Shown in pieces: positions 34,214 through 42,379 of a stretch of 64,000 bases of DNA. How positions within the stretch are numbered: the stretch's first letter is position 1; each line of letters starts with the position of its first letter. The notes below the pieces were generated by a model. It did not search any database. It was not told the origin of the DNA and worked only from the letters and a program-made list of their open reading frames with translations. The position numbers and the translations under genes were made by a program. The DNA lies in the NCBI GenBank assembly GCA_945929965.1, contig CAMEOT010000004.1, positions 95,074 to 159,073 on the forward strand, given 5' to 3'. Source of the stretch: an uncultured Lachnospiraceae bacterium (lineage in GTDB: Bacteria > Bacillota > Clostridia > Lachnospirales > Lachnospiraceae).

Positions 34214-34392
34214 AATATATTCCTCCTTGAATTGACGAGCGCTTCCCTGCGCTCCGTTATTTGCTTTGGCAATGTCAGCTTCAAGTTCGCACATCCTGTT
34301 ACCTTCATCGCCATTGTCTTCCTACTGTCCGGCGTGCGAAACCTTCGATTCGGAAGAGGTTCGGTAAGCAAATGTTTTATTTGCTTTACTTG
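34214..34392 (-). promoter_or_regulatory. Long flagellin 5' leader with CsrA-like sites
   Basis: On the minus strand TAACAGGATGT (34301-34291) is close to the CsrA consensus, and CAAGGAGGAAT covers the Shine-Dalgarno, the arrangement known for B. subtilis hag (an upstream site plus one on the SD). Further GGA triplets occur (GTAGGAAG near 34319). csrA and fliW are in this window, so CsrA repression relieved by FliW is likely. A hairpin AACC..TTC / GAA..GGTT lies near 34336-34360. Confidence 0.6.
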
Positions 34393-34398
34393 TTAAGT

Positions 34399-34424
34399 AT
34401 ATCGGAGAGGATTTTGGAAACTTA
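34399..34424 (-). promoter_or_regulatory. Sigma-28 promoter of flagellin
   Basis: Minus strand TAAG (34424-34421), 15 nt, CCGATAT (34405-34399): an almost exact sigma-D/FliA promoter. Confidence 0.85.
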
Positions 34425-34453
34425 ACCCCTTTTTGAAAAAATATTTGACTTTT

Positions 34454-35407
34454 TTATTCCAATTTTTTCAACACGATCTGCTTCTTCTCTTCAGTAAGTC
34501 CCATCGCTTCCACTGCCTGCTGTATTGTCAGATTCATGTTTTTCATGAGATTCTTGATATTTTCCACTAGTGCCGTATTCTCTTTTTCTAATGCTTCTTC
34601 CACAGCATCGTCGATCATTCCCTGTACACCTTCACACATATTCACGCTTTCCTCCTCGTCAAATACATATTCCATATTGGTATATTCATCAATTACCATT
34701 GCCGCCTCTCTCCGTAAGCCACGAAATCTGGGATTATCCTTTAATAAGCTTTTGATTTTTGATTTATCTTTGGAATATTTGATAAAGCTCATGACTTCAC
34801 GCATACTGGTCTGAAATTTTTCCAAATCCTCGTCTGTCAATGTTGCCGGCTGGATCAGGTGAATTCGATAATCCTGCACCAGTTCCATAATCTCCGACGG
34901 TTGTTCTCCCATCATTTCATGCAATGATAAGGGACCATCCCATTTCTTTGCTCCGAAAAAAATAACTAATGTTATAACCGGAATGATTCTATCCTCCTTA
35001 TAAAATCCGGATAAATATTCCTCCCCTGCATGTCCAGGATAATCTTTTTCTCTTGCATGTCTCCTTGCAATCTCTTCCACCTGTTTTCCATACTGCAGTG
35101 CATCATAAATGATATTCCTCACAGGCATGGCATAGTGAATTCTGGTCTGATCTTCTATTCCCAATAGCAGATATGTCATGCTATCATCCTGTTTCACAGC
35201 TACACGTTTTAGAATATCCCGGTATTTCTGCACGACTTCCTGCCCATCTTTGCCGCCAAACGGAGTTCCTATTTCTGTTGTATCCAGCGGTTGCAATTGT
35301 TCCGGATCAATCACTTGTTTTCCATTATAGATATAGAAATTAAATACGTCGGCAAATATTTCATTTTCGCGCACATATTTGTTCGTAATACCATCCTTTT
35401 TCCCCAT
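34454..35407 (-). CDS. Rpn-type PD-(D/E)XK nuclease / transposase-like protein
   Basis: 317 residues. The N-terminal nuclease-like domain carries TYLLLGIEDQTRIHYAMPVR (near 85-105), where the family has GIENQT..D..MP-R; Glu and Gln of the ExQ catalytic pair are intact, followed by the Tyr-rich YDALQYGKQV. The middle has VITLVIFFGAKKWDGP, also typical. The C-terminus is acidic coiled coil ending in a small helical repeat. Rpn proteins are recombination-promoting endonucleases related to YhgA transposases. AT-rich against its neighbours, and placed between flagellin and the fliD operon. ATG 35407 has GAGGTG upstream; longer frame to 35434 rejected. Confidence 0.8.
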   Translation of the reverse strand: MGKKDGITNKYVRENEIFADVFNFYIYNGKQVIDPEQLQPLDTTEIGTPFGGKDGQEVVQKYRDILKRVAVKQDDSMTYLLLGIEDQTRIHYAMPVRNIIYDALQYGKQVEEIARRHAREKDYPGHAGEEYLSGFYKEDRIIPVITLVIFFGAKKWDGPLSLHEMMGEQPSEIMELVQDYRIHLIQPATLTDEDLEKFQTSMREVMSFIKYSKDKSKIKSLLKDNPRFRGLRREAAMVIDEYTNMEYVFDEEESVNMCEGVQGMIDDAVEEALEKENTALVENIKNLMKNMNLTIQQAVEAMGLTEEKKQIVLKKLE

Positions 35408-35521
35408 AAAGCACCTCACTTTTATATTTTTCATGCATTGAAGTCAGTGGTGAAACACCTGAGTAAAACATTTTTGAAATAAATCAGAATTGATAAATAT
35501 GTTACGGAATTATTTTCCGTG

Positions 35522-35550
35522 AATTTACAATAACATACTGCTTGTGATAA
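35522..35550 (-). promoter_or_regulatory. Putative promoter of the Rpn-type gene
   Basis: Minus strand TTATCA (35550-35545), 17 nt, TAAATT (35527-35522). Weak match in an AT-rich region. An inverted repeat ATTTCGGCT / AGCCGAAAT (35561-35601) lies just upstream. Confidence 0.35.
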
Positions 35551-35617
35551 ATCAATCATAATTTCGGCTAATTTGTATTTTGATTATGAATCAGCCGAAA
35601 TACACTGAAATATAGTG

Positions 35618-35645
35618 ACAAAAAAGAGAAGCAGTGATCTGCTTC
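35618..35645 (-). terminator. Terminator of the flaG-fliD-fliS operon
   Basis: GAAGCAG / CTGCTTC stem with a 4-nt loop, then TCTTTTTTG on the minus strand, 17 bp after the fliT-like stop. Confidence 0.85.
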
Positions 35646-35661
35646 CCTTCATCCGTTGTAT

Positions 35662-36135
35662 TTATTGTTTATTATCGTACATCTGGGGCGGTACGTATCC
35701 GGCGCCGCTCATGCTCTTGTAGTAGTCAAACGCGCTTTTGGCATTTTTGCGCCGCTGTCCGATGTTGGCACGTTCCTTTGCAAAGTAGTTCTCGATGAGT
35801 TTTTTATTCCGTGCTTCCTGTGCCTGGACGGACACGCTGAGCTCTGTCACCTTAACTACCTTTGCCTGCAGTTCCTTAATCTGGGCTGCATAGCGTTCTC
35901 TGTTGCCCTCCAGCTCCTTCGCCAGCTTCTCATACAGGATCTCGAAGCCTTCATCCAGCCGGACGACCTCATCGATCAGACGTTGCTTCTCCTCCACGGC
36001 ATCATCGAACAGGCTCATGTCCACTTTTTCCGCAGAGAAGATCTCTACCTGACGCTTATTATATTCCCGGATCTTCTGCAGTACTTCCAGCTTCTTATCC
36101 AGACTTTCAGATAAAATGGTCAGCTGATTCTCCAT
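35662..36135 (-). CDS. FliT-like flagellar export chaperone
   Basis: 157 residues, almost all alpha-helical coiled coil, with regular Leu/Glu/Lys heptads (for example LAKELEGNRERYAAQIKEL) and a Tyr-rich tail. It overlaps the fliS stop by the TGATG arrangement, so it is translationally coupled. Position after fliS and helical character fit FliT, the FliD export chaperone, though FlgN-like chaperones look similar. Family assignment rests on context more than motif. Confidence 0.65.
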   Translation of the reverse strand: MENQLTILSESLDKKLEVLQKIREYNKRQVEIFSAEKVDMSLFDDAVEEKQRLIDEVVRLDEGFEILYEKLAKELEGNRERYAAQIKELQAKVVKVTELSVSVQAQEARNKKLIENYFAKERANIGQRRKNAKSAFDYYKSMSGAGYVPPQMYDNKQ

Positions 36136-36521
36136 CAGTCATTTCCTTTCTTGGCACCGGCCTTCATGACTTCTTTCCAGTTGTCGCGGATTGAGTGGAG
36201 ATGTGTGTTGATCTCTTCGAGAATCTCCTTATCCTTTTTGACATTGGCTTCCACCAGCCGTCTCTCCAGATAGCTGTAAATATTATCGAAATCCTTGGAA
36301 ACCTCGTATTTCATATTGAGTGTGGAATGCAGGTATCCGATGATATTCTGCACCTTGCGGATATTCTCATGCGCTCTGGGAATGTCATTTTTCTCTACGG
36401 AAAGCTCTGCGATGTTGCAGAACTTAATGGCTCCGTCGTAAAGCATAAGTGTCAGTTCTGCCGGGGATGCAGTCAGAACCTTGCTGTTATTATACTGTGC
36501 ATACGCACTGGGTAATGCCAT
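36135..36521 (-). CDS. fliS: Flagellin export chaperone FliS
   Basis: 128 residues, standard FliS length. Binds the C-terminal D0 of flagellin in the cytosol to stop premature polymerisation, and in Bacillus also touches FliW. Signatures: YAQYNNSKVLTASPAELTLM (7-26 region), LYDGAIKFCNIAE, and LNMKYEVSKDFDNIYSYLER. Starts 1 bp after the fliD stop and overlaps the fliT-like start. RBS GGAGG. Confidence 0.95.
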   Translation of the reverse strand: MALPSAYAQYNNSKVLTASPAELTLMLYDGAIKFCNIAELSVEKNDIPRAHENIRKVQNIIGYLHSTLNMKYEVSKDFDNIYSYLERRLVEANVKKDKEILEEINTHLHSIRDNWKEVMKAGAKKGND

Positions 36522-36522
36522 A

Positions 36523-38097
36523 TCATGATCCTCCTAATAAGCTGGTCACCGCACTGGAATTGCTCTGCAGCTTTGCCAGAGCCGTCTCCATCTTGGAGAA
36601 TTTGGAATACCATTTGTCCTCGTAATCGTTGAGCTTATCTTCCAGGTCGCTGATCTTAGATGTATAATCATCATAATCCGATTTCATCTTTTTGTCATCA
36701 TAAAAATTACCGTAGGAGCGATAACCTTCTACCGATTTGGACAGATCACTCATTTTCGTATACAGATTCTTGAACAATCCAGAGAAAAAGCTGACTACGG
36801 TATCCGGATCGCTGCTGATCATGCTCTTCAGCTTATCGGCATTGCCGGAAGTACTGGAATCATCTGCATCACCATCGATATGGTAGGCATTTTTCTCATT
36901 CTCCGCAGCGGTAAAGTAGCTGAGGGTCTCAATACCGAAATCACTGAGGTACATCTGCTTGCCGTTGACCTCCAGTCCGGAAGACATTACCTCCTTCAGA
37001 GTAGAGCTTACGGTAGACAGATTGCTGTCTCTGCGTAACAGTGCATCCTTGATCTTCTGCTCGTATTTCTCTACCTCGGAGTCAGACATCGCATCCTTCT
37101 CGTCATCGGTCAGCGGCTCATAGCCTTTGGCAGAATCTGCATTATACAGCTTATCCATCTCATTGATGATGGAATTATAATCCTTCAGGAAGCTCTTGAT
37201 CATATCGTAGATGCCGTCAACGTCATCCTTGGTCGTAACTACGATATCCTCGGAAGTTTCTTTCATAGCGGTAATGGTCAGACCGTTGATGGAAAATACG
37301 TTGGTATTGCTCTCATAATCTGTACCATTCAGTGTGATCTGTGCATTCTGTCCGTCGATTTTTTTGGTGCTCGCACTGTCCACTCCCAAAGCTTTCAACA
37401 GTTCGTTCGCGGTATCCTCACTGTCACCGGTGGCCGTGATGCTGAAATCGTTGCCTGCGCCGGATTCTTTTGCACTGATATAGAATCTCTGTTGCGTCTC
37501 ATCGAAGTTGGCATTTAATCCGGCTTCTTTTAATTTAGATATCACATCGGAGATTGTGGTTGTGTCCGTGATCTCCAATTCCACATTTTTATCGCCGCTT
37601 GAGATGTTCAGCTTGGTGTTGGTTCCGGCAGCAAAAGCCTTCTTACTGCCGTCGCTGCCTGTCACGCTTAAGTCAGACAGTTTCGTCAGTGTGTTCAGCT
37701 TCAGATCTTCTTCCCCGTCCGCGTCGGTCTTATCCCGCAGGGATACCTTGCCGCCTGTCATATATGCAGTCTTTGCCAGCTTGTTGATTCGCAGGTTCTG
37801 CACGCCGTTCATGGCATTCTCACCGGTGATGATGCTGGCTGCGGTGCTGTCGGAGACGGATGTGGTCTTCTTCATATAAGCACTGGTAAAACGCATATTA
37901 TTGACGTATTTGGACTGCAGATTCTTCAGCTTGGTGTTCAGAGCCTTCCATGCCGTAGTCTTCCACTCCAGCTTGGTCTGTGCCTTTTTCGCATCGTCTA
38001 CTTTGGTCTGCTTCGCAGACACCAGCTGTTGGATAATGCTCTCTGTATCCATACCGGAGATCAGTCCGGATAATCTCATTGTTGAAGATGATGACAT
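36523..38097 (-). CDS. fliD: Flagellar filament cap protein FliD
   Basis: 524 residues, exported and forming the cap that guides flagellin assembly. N-terminal LSGLISGMDTESIIQQLV (9-26) is the FliD_N helix; the middle beta-rich region (about 90-290) forms the leg and head domains; the C-terminal helical region (QTKLEWKT-like start and DLEDKLNDYEDKWYSKFSKM) matches FliD_C. RBS GGAGG. Second gene of flaG-fliD-fliS-fliT-like. Confidence 0.95.
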   Translation of the reverse strand: MSSSSTMRLSGLISGMDTESIIQQLVSAKQTKVDDAKKAQTKLEWKTTAWKALNTKLKNLQSKYVNNMRFTSAYMKKTTSVSDSTAASIITGENAMNGVQNLRINKLAKTAYMTGGKVSLRDKTDADGEEDLKLNTLTKLSDLSVTGSDGSKKAFAAGTNTKLNISSGDKNVELEITDTTTISDVISKLKEAGLNANFDETQQRFYISAKESGAGNDFSITATGDSEDTANELLKALGVDSASTKKIDGQNAQITLNGTDYESNTNVFSINGLTITAMKETSEDIVVTTKDDVDGIYDMIKSFLKDYNSIINEMDKLYNADSAKGYEPLTDDEKDAMSDSEVEKYEQKIKDALLRRDSNLSTVSSTLKEVMSSGLEVNGKQMYLSDFGIETLSYFTAAENEKNAYHIDGDADDSSTSGNADKLKSMISSDPDTVVSFFSGLFKNLYTKMSDLSKSVEGYRSYGNFYDDKKMKSDYDDYTSKISDLEDKLNDYEDKWYSKFSKMETALAKLQSNSSAVTSLLGGS

Positions 38098-38114
38098 ATG
38101 GGTATCCTCCTATC

Positions 38115-38576
38115 TTATCTCTTCTCATCTACCAGGATACCGGCTAATTCCCACACTTTGGCGATCATGTCCAGGGTCTTCTCGGGAGGAAGCTCCTTGA
38201 TCACTTTCTTGGTATCCTTATCTATGATCTTGATGGTTACGCGGTTGGTTGCCTCATGGATGCCGAAGACCGCTTCGGAATGAGACATCATGTTCTTGTT
38301 CAGCTTCTCTACCGCTTTCTTGATCTGCTCATTGGTCACATGCTGTTGCTGCTCCCCATTGGGATCGGCAGAGGTATTGCTCTGCTCCTTGCCCTGAGCA
38401 TTTTCAACAACTGCTGTCGTCTGATCGATCTTGTCTATTGGCTTTACATTGGCAGGATTGTATTCAGAGGCGTTCTCCTCTGTGGTCACTTTTGTAGCTG
38501 CATTCCTGGCAGCGGACGTGTTCTGTGCCTGCACTGTCATGATACTGGAAATCGGTTCTATGGTCATAATGGTCAC
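38115..38576 (-). CDS. flaG: FlaG family protein
   Basis: 153 residues. Disordered N-terminal half (1-80), then the FlaG core: ITNEQIKKAVEKLNKNMM-like helix (about 82-98), AVFGIHEATNRVTIKIID and VIKELPPEKTLDMIAKVWE. FlaG affects filament length in other bacteria; its mechanism is unclear. First gene of the operon behind a putative sigma-28 promoter; RBS GGAGG 8 nt upstream. Confidence 0.9.
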   Translation of the reverse strand: MTIMTIEPISSIMTVQAQNTSAARNAATKVTTEENASEYNPANVKPIDKIDQTTAVVENAQGKEQSNTSADPNGEQQQHVTNEQIKKAVEKLNKNMMSHSEAVFGIHEATNRVTIKIIDKDTKKVIKELPPEKTLDMIAKVWELAGILVDEKR

Positions 38577-38631
38577 CTCCGTGTGATAAAAGCGCCTTCC
38601 GTGGGCGCACGACCTTGCTTCTCTAAGGATT

Positions 38632-38658
38632 GTATCGGTAAATCCTTAGAAAAAATTA
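38632..38658 (-). promoter_or_regulatory. Putative sigma-28 promoter of flaG-fliD-fliS
   Basis: Minus strand TAAT (38658-38655), 16 nt, CCGATAC (38638-38632). The region is overlaid by the inverted repeat CTAAGGATT / AATCCTTAG (38622-38648), placing the -10 in the loop. Confidence 0.55.
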
Positions 38659-38682
38659 ATAGGAGATGCAAAAAAATGCACC

Positions 38683-39582
38683 TCAATTCCAGTATAATTT
38701 CATATTTTCAGTAACACCTTCCTCTGATAATTGAAACCTTACTCTGACTTTCTCTGCCGTGGTTCCATAATCGGCTCCTAACTCCATACAGGTTAGAATC
38801 AATGCCTTAATGCTGCTCTGCCTTTCCTCCTGTTTTCCTTCTTGTCTTCCTTTTCTAACATATTGCTCAAATAATTCACACACCGTAATTTCATCCTCCT
38901 CTCGGATATTCATTTTCTCCAAAATAACCGATTCTGCTATGGAATCATCTTCTCCGGATAAAACATTAATCATTTTAATCAAAGCTGCTTTGTGTATAAC
39001 TTTCTGATTCGATTGAAAAGTATTCCCCTCCGCCAGATAATCCAGCACGATTCTCATATCACTATGAAATCTTTCTCGAACTTTCCTGGGAAGGTAACGC
39101 ATTTCCCAAATATGTACTCTTATATCATCCACATACTTTCGGAGTTCTTCCGGTATTTTTTCACAACATAATTCGTGAATTCCCGCTCTTTTTTCCCAGT
39201 GTTCTTTTCCCCAGTAAAGTATCATTTCTATAATAGGGTAGGTACCTGTTGCCTTTCCTTCATATTGTTCTCGATATCCTGCACCTGTATAACCTGCCTT
39301 GCGCAATACGATTTTGGTATCCATTGTTGTCTGATTTGCAATCATATATTGTGCTCTGATCTGTCCATCTGCCATTTCATATTTTGCCACATCTTCCAAC
39401 TGATTCCTCAACATCTTGGTCTTATCCTCATAAATGCTTTCCGTCGGCGCAGGCATTAGATTTTCTTTCGTCACAACATTTTCTCCGTTGTGCAGCAATG
39501 CATTAATAATGTCTGCTGCCACATCAGGAAATGCCTCAAAGTTCTTTGTAACAAGGTCATTCTTTTCTCTCTTATCTGTCAT
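38683..39582 (-). CDS. Rpn/YhgA-like protein with altered catalytic motif
   Basis: 299 residues, same family as the gene at 34454. The segment equivalent to GIEDQTRIH reads YMIANQTTMDTKIVL (near 79-93): the catalytic Glu of ExQ is Ala here, so nuclease activity is probably lost or changed. YREQYEGKATGTYPIIEMILYWGKEHW and the tail YVRKGRQEGKQEERQ are family-like. AT-rich relative to flagellar neighbours. It separates flaG from csrA and has its own promoter. RBS GGGAGG at 5 nt. Confidence 0.75.
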   Translation of the reverse strand: MTDKREKNDLVTKNFEAFPDVAADIINALLHNGENVVTKENLMPAPTESIYEDKTKMLRNQLEDVAKYEMADGQIRAQYMIANQTTMDTKIVLRKAGYTGAGYREQYEGKATGTYPIIEMILYWGKEHWEKRAGIHELCCEKIPEELRKYVDDIRVHIWEMRYLPRKVRERFHSDMRIVLDYLAEGNTFQSNQKVIHKAALIKMINVLSGEDDSIAESVILEKMNIREEDEITVCELFEQYVRKGRQEGKQEERQSSIKALILTCMELGADYGTTAEKVRVRFQLSEEGVTENMKLYWN

Positions 39583-39868
39583 TTATCCTCCCTTAAGCCC
39601 ACTAAATTCATCTAAGCAGGAAAAATGTAAACAGATCCTCATGCCATTTCTCTTTTCGCCCGCTTATGTTGTTTTGTCATTTTGTTTGAATTTTTGGCGA
39701 AAAGCCCGAAATACACACAAAAAGATATTGTCAGAAATTGTCATAAAGAATTCTTTAACTACCGTAACTATAGCATGTCCCTATACTCTTTGCAAGTTCT
39801 TTTTTAGTTTCAGCAATGCGTATATTTACAGTTTCAGGCAAATGTGCCCTTATTTTTCAACAGCCTAT
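39583..39868. other. AT-rich upstream region of the second Rpn-type gene
   Basis: No gene is seen. It holds the Rpn-type gene's promoter (39767-39795) and a leader of about 180 nt with an imperfect inverted repeat around 39652-39712 (GAGAAAAGCGGGC-like arms TTTTCGCC / GGCGAAAA). The right end meets the csrA terminator. Confidence 0.5.
39767..39795 (-). promoter_or_regulatory. Promoter of the second Rpn-type gene
   Basis: Minus strand TTGCAA (39795-39790), 17 nt, TATAGT (39772-39767). Confidence 0.6.
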
Positions 39869-39905
39869 CAAAAAGACTCCGAATCGCATGCTCCGGAGTC
39901 TTTTT
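39869..39905 (-). terminator. Terminator after csrA
   Basis: AAAAAGACTCCG / CGGAGTCTTTTT with a 12-nt loop. A/T runs on both flanks; on the minus strand it ends the flgM-to-csrA operon. Confidence 0.88.
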
Positions 39906-39925
39906 ATTTTACTTATTTTCTTATT

Positions 39926-40144
39926 CTACCCAAACAGGTTCTTCAGTGCTTCCATACCGTCCGCATCCACAGAAGCTTTATTAGCCTCCTGGATCTGGAT
40001 GTATACTTCCTTGCGGTAAATGGGCACTTCCTTTGGAGCGGAGATACCAATCTTGACCTGGTCACCCTTGACCTCTAAGACGGTGATCTCGATGTCATTG
40101 TTGATGACGATCGCCTCATTTTTTTTACGGGATAATGCCAGCAT
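39926..40144 (-). CDS. csrA: Carbon storage regulator CsrA
   Basis: 72 residues from MLALSRKKNEAIVI. Dimeric RNA-binding protein that blocks translation at GGA-containing sites; in flagellated Firmicutes its main target is flagellin mRNA. The beta-strand core EITVLEVKGDQVKIGISAPKEV and VYRKE-like IYRKEVYIQIQ carries the RNA-binding and FliW-binding surfaces, with the extended C-terminal helix seen in FliW-dependent CsrA. A GTG at 40153 would extend the frame, but the MLxL start is universal in the family. Start codon is 1 bp after the fliW stop. Confidence 0.95.
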   Translation of the reverse strand: MLALSRKKNEAIVINNDIEITVLEVKGDQVKIGISAPKEVPIYRKEVYIQIQEANKASVDADGMEALKNLFG

Positions 40145-40145
40145 C

Positions 40146-40604
40146 TTACTCACCCGCCTTTCCGGATTTCAGGATATCGTAGATGGGGAACTTCACGGGA
40201 TACTGGTTGCCTTCGAGGATGATCTGGCATGCCTTACGCTCTTCCACGTTGATGACAAAGGGGCCCTGGAGGTTCACGGTCATCTTCGTAAGGTCGGAGG
40301 GTACGGTCACGGTTACCATTACCAGAAGGTTCTCCGGGGTGAGTGTTCCCACACCGGTGAGCAGCTCATCATCCACCTCGGGATCATAGTCCGGGTTGAC
40401 CAGCAAAGGATCCATGACCGGCATGGCAAAGCTGGGTTCTTCGATGGACTGCAGATAACGGATACCGGCACTGCTGCCCTTCTCCTCATCATGCAGCATG
40501 GTAAAACGCTTCAGCTCCGGGAATCCGATAATACCCTTGTCAAAAGTGATGATCTTGTCATCAGCGATCTCTACTTCCCCAAAATTTTTTGTCTGAATCT
40601 TCAT
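40146..40604 (-). CDS. fliW: Flagellar assembly factor FliW
   Basis: 152 residues. Binds flagellin when it accumulates in the cytosol, otherwise binds and antagonises CsrA, so flagellin export controls flagellin translation. Signatures: IITFDKGIIGFPELKRFTML, a DPLLVNPDYDPEV stretch and NLQGPFVINVEERKACQIIL. Immediately upstream of csrA, the classic pair. Its leader holds the hairpin GTACCTG / CAGGTAC (40624-40645) and the GCAGGT-GGAAAGG box. Confidence 0.95.
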   Translation of the reverse strand: MKIQTKNFGEVEIADDKIITFDKGIIGFPELKRFTMLHDEEKGSSAGIRYLQSIEEPSFAMPVMDPLLVNPDYDPEVDDELLTGVGTLTPENLLVMVTVTVPSDLTKMTVNLQGPFVINVEERKACQIILEGNQYPVKFPIYDILKSGKAGE

Positions 40605-40616
40605 AGAACACCTATG

Positions 40617-40645
40617 CCTTTCCGTACCTGCAAGCTTTCAGGTAC
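40617..40645 (-). repeat. fliW leader hairpin and GCRGGT-GGAAAGG box
   Basis: GTACCTG-AAAGCTTG-CAGGTAC hairpin, whose 3' arm runs into the box GCAGGTACGGAAAGG (40631-40617). The same box recurs before gatB exactly and before gatC with two changes; the gatC copy also follows a hairpin. Confidence 0.45.
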
Positions 40646-40668
40646 TTCCGTATTTTTACACTATCCTC

Positions 40669-42231
40669 TTAGATAAAGTTCAAAAGCGTGGTCTGCATGA
40701 CTTTACCGGTAGCCATCAGAGCCGCTTCGTAGGTCATCTCCGCACTCTTTAAGTTAATGGCGGTCTCTGTCACATCAATATCTTCGTTTTCACTCTTTAA
40801 TGTCTCAAAGGTGGTCTTCTGGCTCTTCATACGGTTCTCAATAAGCTCCAGCTTGCTGCTTCTGGTACCGCAGTTGGTGATGCACAGGTTGGCATCATCG
40901 AGATATCCCTGAAAGGTGGTGATGCTGCTCTCGAACAGCTTCTGGCATTTATCCTTCGACAGGGTCAGTGCCTTCTCCACGGCTTCCATCTGTTTGTTCA
41001 GGATATCCGCATCGCCGCCGGTAGCGTTCTCCTGCAGACCTTCGATCTTGGTCTTCACTGTCTCCAGATCCAGCACATCCTGCATCGCCTGTACCAGGTC
41101 ATCCACGGTACGGCCGATTCCATGCTGGAAGCATTCATCCGCAGTAGAGTTCACACGGATGGTCTGGTTGAAGCCCACATCATATTCGATCACCTGTCTG
41201 TCTTCATCATCCTGTGTATATTTCTCATTATATTTTATTGTCTTGCCATCCACGGTAGCATCACACTTGAAGTAATGCTCCGGCCGCAGATCTCCCTTTA
41301 CCCAGTGATCTTTCTGATAAGTGATTCGGATCTCACCCTCATTTTTGTCGGAAGAAGAAGGATCATCTTTACGTTCCATCAGTTTCTGATAACGATTCTT
41401 GCCAAGCAGGATCTCACCGGTATCCGGTACATAGATCAATGCATCATCATCCTTTGCCGCCATAGAATATGGATCCGCGGTAGATGAAACTACCTGAAAC
41501 ATTTTGGAATTCCATGACGGTTTTCCCATTTCCAATACACCTTGCGCATTTTTCTCATAGAAAGAGATGGACGGTGCCGCATCTGTGCTTTTACAATTAT
41601 CATAAGCCAGGCGGATACGATATACCTCCGTAGCCTTGATGTTCTGTTCTGATATCTTATCAAAGCCCGCATCTTTATAATTCGCTGCGGTGATATCCAG
41701 CAGTTTGCCGGTATTTACCTTGGTCAGCTTAGTGATGGAGCTGTTGTCCAGCTGCTCGGTGATATTGTATTCCGTGTTGTATTCCTTGTCAAAGCTTAAG
41801 GAAGTATCGGTACGATATCCGGTAAACACATAGCGTCCGGCGTAGTCGGCATCGCCGGTGCTGTAAACTTCTTCTCCTAAAGCTTTCAGCTGTTCGAGAA
41901 TGATCTGGCGGTCTTCTGCCTTCAGGTCTCCGTTGGAGCCCTTCGTAGACTGTTTGATCATGCTGGTGATGATTTCTGTCAGATTCTTCAGTGCATCTTC
42001 CGTCACGTTCAGCCAGCTCTCCGCATCGGGGATATTCTTGCTGTAATACTGTGTCACTTCCGTTACATTGCTGCGAAGACGCAGGGCACGAATGGATACC
42101 ACCGGATCATCGGAGGGCCGGTTCACCTTCTTCTGCGTGGACATCTGTGTGCTCAGCTTATCCTGATATACTTTGTTGGTATTGATATTGGACAGATTAT
42201 TACGCTGCATGATCTTATTTGTAATACGCAT
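40669..42231 (-). CDS. flgL: Flagellar hook-filament junction protein FlgL
   Basis: 520 residues, longer than enteric FlgL (about 317), with a large insertion in the middle (about 190-380). N-terminal MRITNKIMQRNNLSNINTN and QMSTQKKVNRPSDDPVVSIR match flagellin-like D0/D1; the C-terminus DVTETAINLKSAEMTYEAAL and GKVMQTTLLNFI matches FlgL. It forms the ring between FlgK and the filament. Its leader contains a long hairpin (42243-42320). Precedes fliW. Confidence 0.93.
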   Translation of the reverse strand: MRITNKIMQRNNLSNINTNKVYQDKLSTQMSTQKKVNRPSDDPVVSIRALRLRSNVTEVTQYYSKNIPDAESWLNVTEDALKNLTEIITSMIKQSTKGSNGDLKAEDRQIILEQLKALGEEVYSTGDADYAGRYVFTGYRTDTSLSFDKEYNTEYNITEQLDNSSITKLTKVNTGKLLDITAANYKDAGFDKISEQNIKATEVYRIRLAYDNCKSTDAAPSISFYEKNAQGVLEMGKPSWNSKMFQVVSSTADPYSMAAKDDDALIYVPDTGEILLGKNRYQKLMERKDDPSSSDKNEGEIRITYQKDHWVKGDLRPEHYFKCDATVDGKTIKYNEKYTQDDEDRQVIEYDVGFNQTIRVNSTADECFQHGIGRTVDDLVQAMQDVLDLETVKTKIEGLQENATGGDADILNKQMEAVEKALTLSKDKCQKLFESSITTFQGYLDDANLCITNCGTRSSKLELIENRMKSQKTTFETLKSENEDIDVTETAINLKSAEMTYEAALMATGKVMQTTLLNFI

Positions 42232-42242
42232 TTTCCTCAGTG

Positions 42243-42320
42243 ACTATTCAGGATCCTAAGAATCAGAACAACTGTTACGTTATGCTTGCATATAAGTAAC
42301 AGTTTTCTGATCCGAATAGT
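42243..42320 (-). repeat. Long imperfect hairpin in the flgL leader
   Basis: About 78 nt. Outer ACTATTC / GAATAGT, then GGATCAGAA or its alternative partner GATCC, then AACTGTTAC / GTAACAGTT, each broken by a single bulge. It ends about 11 nt before the flgL ATG and would occlude or present the RBS, or act as an RNA-processing site. It could also be a small inverted-repeat mobile element; no target duplication is evident. Confidence 0.6.
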
Positions 42321-42354
42321 TCTCTCCTTTCTCTCTAAATCCATGCCATCACAC

Positions 42355-42378
42355 GGAAAAAGCATTTATGCTTTTTCC
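42355..42378 (-). terminator. Terminator-like inverted repeat between flgK and flgL
   Basis: GGAAAAAGCA / TGCTTTTTCC with a 4-nt loop. The T run lies in the 3' arm, so its strength as a terminator is uncertain. Confidence 0.45.
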
Positions 42379-42379
42379 T

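Noticed and set aside
34214..34294. Open frame upstream of flagellin giving a 27-residue extension
   Set aside because: Lies in the untranslated leader; no RBS, not a flagellin N-terminus, and the strong AAGGAGG belongs to the ATG at 34213.
34214..34392. c-di-GMP riboswitch in the flagellin leader
   Set aside because: Looked for because a GGDEF-EAL gene is nearby; the GEMM-I and GEMM-II core sequences are absent.
39434..40078. 214-codon plus-strand frame spanning the csrA terminator
   Set aside because: Crosses a terminator hairpin and the 5' regions of two minus-strand genes; no RBS or domain.
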